Source: Ectobius pallidus | Lineage: Eukaryota; Arthropoda; Insecta; Blattodea; Ectobiidae | Direction of reading: 5' to 3' | Length of the DNA stretch: 64,000 bases | Assembly: GCA_964059195.1 (NCBI GenBank) | Contig: CAXKWD010000003.1 | Location: 19,388,606 to 19,452,605, forward strand | Shown: positions 56,545 to 64,000 of the stretch, one piece after another | Position numbering within the stretch: the stretch's first letter is position 1 | Layout: each line of letters opens with the position of its first letter | Notes under the pieces: model-generated | What the model was told of the DNA's origin: nothing | Databases searched by the model: none | What the model saw: the letters and a program-made list of their open reading frames with translations, nothing else | Program-made: the position numbers and the translations under genes

Positions 56545-57070
56545 TACTCAATGGCGGATCCAGGATCCAGGGGCCATGCCCCCCCTTAGGTTTTCACTTT
56601 CCAAAAGGATGCTCTTGGTCGACTTCTTCAAATCAACGGATTTTATCAACACGTAATGAATTCATTTTTGTATTATATAACCTATTAAATACGCAGTTTT
56701 CAGCTGCTGCTCTCAAGATTGTTCCATGAAAAACATGTCCTTTAGATTAAAATATGTATTTCTTGTATAAAGGGCTCACTCACTGACATTACTGTTTGCT
56801 CACTTCCAGATAAGCTACAAACTTGAAATTTGGTACATATATAGCTTTTAGGCTGCGGAAAATTTCAAAAGTATTTTTTTTATTTTTAGCCCTAAAGATC
56901 CTCCAACAAAGGGCTCACTCACTGACAATAATGTTTGCCCACTTCCAGATGAGCTATAAACTTGAAATTTGGTACACATATACCTTTTAGGCTTTAAACC
57001 ACTGGAAAAAAAACTTTCTCGAGAACCTCAGCGGGGGTTTGGGGGCGGAACCCCCAATGAGCGAAGCGAG
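56545..57070. repeat. composite repeat with a two-unit array
   Basis: Starts TGGCGGATCCAGGATCCAGG. GGGCTCACTCACTGACA, CACTTCCAGAT and AACTTGAAATTTGGTACA recur at about 138-bp spacing (from 56771 and 56909). It ends GGGGGCGGAACCCCCA and GAGCGAAGCGAG. Bounds and class are uncertain. Confidence 0.5.
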
Positions 57071-57079
57071 TTATCAATA

Positions 57080-57535
57080 TATTGTGATACCGTTACGTTA
57101 CACTTAATAAGGGTATTATAATATGGTCGAATAAAAATGTGTTTAACCCATGTTAATAGCCGAGTTATCAACTTGGGATACACGCGTTACTCCTTGCAGT
57201 TAATTTGTTTCGTTTTTATAGCAGGCTATGATGTATGAAGACATTATCGGGACTGTGATTGGCTGGTATTAGTGTTGCCACGAAACAGCTCAATTCTTAA
57301 GAAAGCACGGAGTTGCGTGTTGCCTCCCTTCAGGGTACTATTATAATTATTACTGTGCGCCAAGCTTCAAAACCCGGCCCTTCTTTTGTGCTCTCAAATT
57401 ACCGAGACCGGTGAAAGCTATTCCATTCTACATAATCTGAAATCCTTCACCTTGATCACAACCTTCTAATGAAAGCCTATAAGATAATTGTTGGGCTAAA
57501 GCATTTGCCTGCATGTAGTATTTGTATCAACATGC
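57080..57535. other. no recognisable feature
   Basis: No gene or repeat signature was seen. Confidence 0.4.
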
Positions 57536-57547
57536 TACTGATTATAA

Positions 57548-57716
57548 CTTATTATTATTTTCATTATTATTGTTATTACTTATTCCTATTATTGTTATTA
57601 CTTATTCCTATTATTGTTGTTATTATGACTGTTTTAATTATTATCACTATTATTATTGATTATTATTATTGTTGTAATATTATTGTTATTACTGTTATTG
57701 TTATTATTATCTCTTT
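57548..57716. repeat. imperfect TTA/ATT low-complexity tract
   Basis: Degenerate trinucleotide array with a duplicated TTACTTATTCCTATTATTG block. Confidence 0.8.
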
Positions 57717-57719
57717 ATT

Positions 57720-57945
57720 GTCTCTATCTTCCCAGAAGGGCCAGACTAGTGGGGCACATTATGAGGCATCCAGGCTTGGTCAACACTATATTAGAAGGAA
57801 CAATAGAGGGGAAAATTGTAAGGGAAGACCGCGATTAGAATATGCAAAACAGATTATTGGCGATTTTGTATGTAAAAAATATGTAGACATGAAGAGACTG
57901 GCTCAAGATAGGAAGAACTGGAGAATTGCATCAAACCAGTTGTAA
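57720..57945 (+). pseudogene. LINE C-terminal relic
   Basis: RRARLVGHIMRHPGLVNTIL then EGTIEGK in one frame and GRPRLEYAKQIIGDFVCKKY, VDMKRLAQDRKNWRIASNQL-stop in another; a frameshift lies near 57818. Typical C-terminal end of an insect LINE polymerase ORF. Confidence 0.85.
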
Positions 57946-57970
57946 AACTGATGACTACAGAGAGAGATTG

Positions 57971-58720
57971 TCTCTATATATAAGAGGCTTTGTCCTTACT
58001 GACTGACTGAAAGAAAATCAAAGTAGAGTCTAAACCAGGTATGGGCAACCTTTGGAAAGATGCGGGCTAAACTTACGATATTTATGAAGTCGCGGGCCGT
58101 AGATAATAGGTAGTTGGGAAAAATAATCATGATACGGTTTTTATATATTTATAAAATATAATGCTAAAGTTACATGAATGAGAACAATATCGAACTGATT
58201 AGGTATTTACTTACAATCAGCAGAAATTAATGAGAAACTTGAGCCTGAATTTGAGAAACAAGATAATCAATGGTGGCATCAATCCCTCTAATACACAAGC
58301 GCAGAGTGTTTTCCAAATTGTCATCTGTAAGTCTGGTTCTATACTTTGATTTAGCCCTATTGCAGCATTTTTCTAGCGCTGACCGGAAGGAACACCCTCC
58401 TAGTTCAGGCTTTTGTTGCCCCCCTCTCACTCTCTTGTTGGCGAGAACCGAAAATATTTACTTTTTCGAGCGGAATTTTAAAATTTTCCGCGGGCCAGAT
58501 CAAAGTCGGGGCGGGCCACATCCGGCCCGCGGGCCGGGCGTTGCCCATATATGGTCTAAACTATAATAGGTAGAGGCTTGGAATTTTGACAGTACCTTCG
58601 TTTCATAATGTAAGTGCACACTAAGGAAGGACTTTACAAAATTTTTATTTTAAATGACAAAAATCAATGTTTTCGAAGAGACGAAATATCTCCCATAAGA
58701 AATACATGAGCAATTTGATT
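57971..58720 (+). mobile_element. Helitron family A fragment split by a hAT MITE
   Basis: TCTCTATATATAAGAGGC start, interrupted in AGTCTAAAC at 58035 and resumed at 58562 (TATAATAGGTAGAGGC). Homology fades near 58690, and from about 58750 to 58960 the sequence resembles family B (GATTTGGACGAAACACACTA). Confidence 0.75.
58036..58553 (-). mobile_element. hAT MITE (GGGCAAC type) nested in Helitron
   Basis: CAGGTATGGGCAACCTTTGG and right end GTTGCCCATATATG; perfect TSD GTCTAAAC (58028-58035, 58554-58561). Minus-strand 58430-58227 encodes KYRTRLTDDNLENTLRLCIR then GIDATIDYLVSQIQAQ.SH-stop, the C-terminal tail of a Charlie-like hAT transposase. Confidence 0.9.
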
Positions 58721-58964
58721 ATTGTAGAAAACAGTAGGCCTATTCAATTGTGAAATTAATTCAAGATGGCCTTGCTCGGTTGCTTTCTTGATTCATTTGT
58801 TTGCGATTCGCAGAGATTTGATTCTTTTTTAACATAGGTAGACAAAAAGGGAGAATGAGTGTACGCCTTAACGGGAAAACATTGAATGATTTGGACGAAA
58901 CACACTACGAGAATCAAGTGATTAGATAAGTTTCCGCCTACATACCACTATTATACTTAAGAAA

Positions 58965-60355
58965 CATATGAAGCTGATCAATTACACTACGATAATTTTT
59001 TGAGGACCTAGGGATCTCGAATCTGAGGTCTTTTTTCTCCCGGTCGGCTCACTTTGTACGTGAAATGCACCTCGAAGACAGGTTTTTAGCATTTTTTAAA
59101 ATATCAATCGTTATAATAAAATTGTTTATGCATGATTTGGATGAAGCTCATGAATCTACGGTTCATTTTAATCGTTTCATTTCGAATTTATATGAACATA
59201 TGACAGCCTAAGATTTTTGTTTTTTCTTCTTCTTTCGTTTCACCCTCTTTGGGGTACGTTGAACCAGTCATTTCTTTGTGTGTTGTTCCTTCCTAAGTGC
59301 CCAGTATTTCTTCATTCTTTCTGATCTTCTTTTCCTCTCTTCTTCCGAGATAATAGGTTTGGATTTCAGTGTCGACCTGTCTTGTAACCTTGTATTTTCG
59401 TCGTTAGTTGTTATTTTAGCCGATCGAATAGGGCTTTTTCTGTAATTTTTGTTCGTTTAGTGATTTATATTTTTAACGTTAACAATATAATTAAGAATAA
59501 AATTATGTAATTCCTGCAATTTATGTAAAAACTATGTCAATGTTAATAATAATTTACTTTATTTACAGACTAGATCTTTACGGAACCACTTAATATTAAT
59601 TAGCCTGTAACACCCAACAATGCGAATTGGATAGTTCTGATAAAAACAAATGATTTCATACATGGTATTGAGGTTATGTCTATCACGTTTACGGAAATTA
59701 ATAAAGCAAAATTCAATAAAGATTGAGTGAAGGACTCAGTGGAATAATCTTCTCTTTTTAATTAATATCACCTACCGTTAAAACTGCTTCTTTTAGCTTC
59801 GACTGTCTAAAAATTCCTTTGTGCTTGTAATGTATTAAACTGCCAGCTAAGCTGAAGTTATGAAACATTTGAAAGCCAGCATTGTCGTCATAAAGAAAGG
59901 CCTCCTGTGTTTTATTGCAACGTCGGCTCGACTGTGAGATGTTCGATTCGTGAAATTACATTCGAGTCGAAGTGGTGGCACTCAAGGTTGATGAATTCAG
60001 CAAATTAAAATAGAAACAAGTATGGTGTGAAGAGGAAAAGAAACGTGATTTACCATTACATCACTCGCTGGAAGTCACGAAACTCGCTTGGCTTTTACGC
60101 TGAAAAATCACGCTATTCATGTACAAAGTGCACCCTTGTTCTCAGCACAGTAATAGGCACGCTTGGCACAGCTGTGTGATGGATGGTGGAAATCTAGAAT
60201 TAACTGATCGACTTCTAAGAAAATGGATTCATTCAATTTAATTTTGACAACTATTTTATACTTACATGATTGACCTAGAGCCTCTGTCTAGTATTGAAAG
60301 GAAGAGTTTGGAATCGGAGGAAGCTTTTAGCTTGATTTTAATTTTATTGATTTTT
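58965..60355. other. no recognisable feature
   Basis: No gene or bounded repeat could be identified. Confidence 0.4.
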
Positions 60356-60358
60356 TAA

Positions 60359-61520
60359 TTATTAAGTGCCAGTATGGTACTTTATGAGATTGTGTGTGGG
60401 GACGAAAAATGTCTGTCCGTCTGTCTGTCCGTCCGTGTGTTTGTACGCGCCATAACTCAAATACGCTTTTTCGGATTTTCATGAAACTTGGAAAACACAT
60501 TTATAATGTCAATGGGAAGAACCCTATTGATATTGAACCAAATCGGTTCACCGGTACCGGAGTAATGCCCAATTTAGTGCCTATTTTAATAGATTGTATC
60601 GGATTTCCATGAAACTTGGTATACCCATTTATGACGTCCATGAGAAGTGCCCTATTGAATTTGAATTTAATCTGTTGACCGGCACCGGAGTAAAACCCAA
60701 TTTAGTGTCTACTTTAAAGGCGCAATAACTCAAATACGCTTTATCGGACATTTATGAAACTTCGTATGCGCATTTATAATGTCCATGGGAAGACGTTTAT
60801 TGATATTGGACCAAATCGGTAGGCCAGTACCGGAATAATGCCCAATTTAGTGTTTTTATGTTAATATATAAGAAGTCCCGATAACTCAAATATGCTTTAT
60901 TGGATTTTCCTGAAATTTTGTATACCCATTTATAATGTACGTGGAAAGACGTCTACTGATATTGGACCAAATCGGTAGACCGGTACGGGAGTAAAACCCA
61001 ATTTAGTGTACATTTTAAGGACGCGGTAACTCAAATACGTTTTACCGGATTTTTATGAAACTTTGTATACACATTTATAATGTCCATGGGAAGTCGTCTA
61101 TTCATAATGGATAAAATCGGTTGACCTGTTTTGGAGTAATGCTCAATTTAGTGCCTATTTTATGGTAATATACGTATTCGAAAGAATTTATAAAAAAAAT
61201 GAAAATCAGTTATCTTGACAACATAGCCTATTGTTTTACTGTGATCTTATAAGGCCTTGGAAATTAAAATACAGGTAGCTTTGACAAAAAACACTATTGA
61301 TTTACATGCGCTTATCCAACTAGACCGTTAAAATGACCCAGGTGGCCGAGATGGTAGACCTTTCTTCTTCCGTAAGCCCTGATTAATGAATAAATCTGGA
61401 GCTTAACTTGGAAATCAATTAAAAAAAAATATTCTGCATATCATAATTGCAGTCATAACTGATTACACAAAAACATACTGGCAGTTTGTTACATCAGTTT
61501 ACCTGATTTTTAGAATTACA
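60359..61520 (+). repeat. composite repeat, duplicate 1 (five-unit array plus SINE-like part)
   Basis: Opens TGCCAGTATGGTACTTTATG, then CTGTCCGT tracts, then five diverged units with ACTCAAATACGCTTT, TTTCATGAAACTTGG and CCCAATTTAGTG at 127-156-bp spacing. A short tRNA-like CAGGTGGCCGAGATGGTAGA (61340) and a CATATCATAATTGCAGT tail follow. No function recognised. Confidence 0.8.
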
Positions 61521-61617
61521 TTTTAAACTTTAATTTTACATATTAATTCAATGTGCAAAGTTTGGAATTTCTAGAACAAGTAGTTTAGAAAACCTCTCTC
61601 AACAGGTCGTTTACACC

Positions 61618-62510
61618 TTATTAAATGCCAGTATGGTACTTTATGAGATTGTGTGTGGGGGACGAAAAAAAGTCTGTCTGTCTGTCTGTCTGTGTGTCCG
61701 TACGCGCCATAACTCAAATACGCTTTATCGGATTTTCATGAAACTTGGTATACGCATTTATAATGTCCATGGAAAGAAGCCTATTGTTATTGAACCAAAT
61801 CGGTTCAACGGTACCGGCGTCAAACCCAATTTAGTGTTTTTATCTAAAAGCGCCATAGCTCAAATACGCTTTATCGGATGTTCATGAAACTTGGTATACA
61901 CATTTATAATGTCCATGGGAAGACGTCTGTTAATATTGGACCAAATCGGTTGACCGGTACCGGAATAATGCCCAATTTAGTGCATTTTTATGGTATTATA
62001 TAACAAAAGGCCCCATAACTCAAATATTCTTTATCGGATTTTCATGAAACTTGGTGTACGCATTTATAACGTTCATGGCAAGTAGCCTATTAATTTTGGA
62101 CCTAATCGGTTGACCGGTACCAAAGTAACGACTGATTAAAGGTCACATGTTTTTTTTTAATTTTTGTCTACCGGTATAATTTGACAGTTAACACTATTCC
62201 TTCACTTGTGCTTATCAAACGACACCATCAAACTGACTGAGTTGGCCAAACGGTAACGCCTTGGGCTCGTATTCTGGAGGTCTCCGGATCAAATCCTGGA
62301 GCCGGCCGATTTGACATGGGATTTTTTTTATATTTTACTTTTATTTTGTGAGTGCGCGATTGTCAAGGTATCACAAATCTGTAGTTCTGCTGACGCTGGT
62401 CGATTTTAATCTGATTAGAATAACTTATTTTCTGCATATCATAATTGCAATTATAATTGATTCAACTAAAACATACTGGCACTTTGTTATATCAGTTTAC
62501 GTAATTTTAG
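61618..62510 (+). repeat. composite repeat, duplicate 2 (three-unit array plus SINE-like part)
   Basis: Same order of parts as 60359-61520: TGCCAGTATGGTACTTTATG, CTGT tract, three units, tRNA-like GAGTTGGCCAAACGGTAACG (62239) with a longer SINE body, and CATATCATAATTGCAAT tail. Confidence 0.8.
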
Positions 62511-62514
62511 TTCA

Positions 62515-63635
62515 TTTATTTTTGATTGAATGTATTTTATAATGACTATATAACAGCCGTTTTCAAATGGTCTATTAAGATCCAAATCAACAACTGGAGT
62601 TCTCACGCTTCTATATGAACGTACAAAGTCCACATTCTTTTTTTCCCCCCCTTGTCGTGAAATTGCTCGTAGATATTTATTTATATAACATCTTCCTAGC
62701 GCTTCTTTCCCGCTCGCTTTGTCAAGGAAAGTGACGGCAATACAGTAGCAAATAAGCTGCTGTCAGATCCAGTAACATTTAAGGTCATTTGGAAACGGAG
62801 GCGTCTGTCGGGAGCGTCTTTAAATTTCACTCGTTATCAATATTTCTCTTTTTTATAGAAACGAAAGTAATTGCCTGTTAAGTAGTGACGAATATTTCAA
62901 GGAGAGATCTCCACTTAGGTCCTTAACTTTGAAATGAAATACTCGTTGCTTGATTGTATGCTTGTTATGTTATCTAACGACGGTTGTTGCTGCTACAGTA
63001 TGTGGGCCTGTAATCGTTGTCGGCGTGCCTGACATACAAAGTATGGAGCTGAAGTCATGGCAACCATTTTTTATCAAATTAAGGCGATGGTATCATGAAA
63101 TGTTGTAAGTCACGAGAGAGTCTTTTATTTCTGGTATATCGACGCTTAATTCTGTAGTATTGTGATGTACGGTTATACTAATAAGAGGCGATAGTAATTT
63201 AGTTGTGAGACAGTCACCGTGCAGAATGGATATGAGAAAATGTGAACAGCATTCTTACATCAAAATAGTCACTATGCAATGCCATTTTGGTAAAAATAAA
63301 TAGATTTTTGGGGTTTTAGTGTCAGAAAATCAAGCACATCCTAAAGTATAACTGTGTAAAATTTTATGCCGTTTGGACGCATGAAACAGGTGCTGACACC
63401 ATTTTTAAACTTCACTTTTAACTCTCAGTGCAGGCAAACTTTAATCACGAGTTTTCTCAGATCCAATTTTCATTTTTTCTCATTCTCATATCGGCTATAC
63501 TCCCACAAAAATTGGGATACAGCTGTGAAATTTCTCATAATGTGTAATAGTACGAGAGCCGTCCACAAAATAAGTTTCCCCAGGGCCGTTTACAAAAACA
63601 AAACAAAATTTCATGGAAATATTTATTGCAACAGA
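62515..63635. other. no recognisable feature
   Basis: AT-rich; no gene or bounded repeat could be read. Confidence 0.4.
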
Positions 63636-63641
63636 TATAGT

Positions 63642-63870
63642 AGGGGAAGGTTGCCTATGTTGGACCGATTTTATATTTTGTTACACCACGCCTGTATTAT
63701 GTAATTAATCGATAAAAAATATATTGTACAATAATCTACATTTTATGCACTTTCATCTGGTAGTATTATATTTTGTATAGATATATATCTCCAAGGCCTA
63801 CAATTTAAAATTTAGAAGTCTGTAAATGGTCCGACTTAGGAAACCGGTTGCTTAAGTTGGACCGATGGTA
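63642..63870. repeat. GTTGGACCGAT direct repeat at the window edge
   Basis: GGTTGCCTATGTTGGACCGA at 63650 and GGTTGCTTAAGTTGGACCGA at 63846 form an imperfect direct repeat; the element probably extends past the window. Confidence 0.4.
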
Positions 63871-64000
63871 AAACTGTGAATAAAAAAATAATAATTGTAA
63901 TATTTTAAAGAACCTGTATTTTAACAATTTTATTAGGCACACATGGCATTTAAAGTAAGTTAGTTAGGGCCTATTATACAAAACCATTAATTATAATTTG

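Overview
This is a eukaryotic nuclear window, almost certainly from an insect with a large, repeat-rich, AT-rich genome. A mitochondrial insertion whose AGA codons fall where serine is expected fits the invertebrate mitochondrial code. The density of hAT, mariner, Helitron, LINE and SINE copies, and the many AGGCCT-containing stretches, suggest a cockroach-like or other polyneopteran genome; that last step is inference.

Host genes are few. The only long open gene is a C2H2 zinc-finger gene on the plus strand (13776-16973): an acidic N-terminal half built from diverged repeats carrying many psi-K-x-E (SUMO-type) motifs, then 14 fingers. A one-base insertion cuts the array short, and further decayed fingers follow to about 17155. 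A short minus-strand exon (2251-2430) with a signal peptide, a phase-0 splice donor and a TATA box looks like the first exon of a secreted-protein gene whose remainder is not visible. A finger relic lies at 35886-36059 (minus).

Nearly everything else is mobile DNA, much of it nested and often with readable target-site duplications (TSDs). By region: 1-8.4 kb holds a LINE relic, the secreted exon, a Harbinger-type MITE, hAT elements and a Tc1-type MITE. 8.6-11.05 kb is a nuclear copy of mitochondrial tRNA-Gly plus ND3, split by a mariner-type element (itself carrying a chimeric Helitron) and by a hAT-type MITE. 11-13 kb is a TIR element and a Helitron end. 13.7-17.2 kb is the zinc-finger gene. 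17.2-25 kb holds a HINE-like AT-rich element, a foldback element broken by a MITE and by a tRNA-headed SINE-like dimer, Helitrons and an unclassified hairpin repeat. 25-36.6 kb holds mariner, hAT, LINE, Helitron and piggyBac-like copies. 37.5-46.9 kb holds a LINE, nested hATs, a complete SINE and a second HINE-like copy. 47.4-58.7 kb holds a third HINE-like copy, a 0.7 kb palindrome, a minisatellite-bearing MITE, tandem Helitrons and a nested hAT MITE. 60.3-62.5 kb is a tandem segmental duplication of an array of ~125-155 bp units.

No pathway can be assembled from the genes here. The main interest is the layered insertion history, the shared architecture of several non-autonomous families, and the zinc-finger gene's SUMO-motif array. 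All family names rest on reading motifs, terminal repeats and TSDs by eye; nothing was searched against a database.
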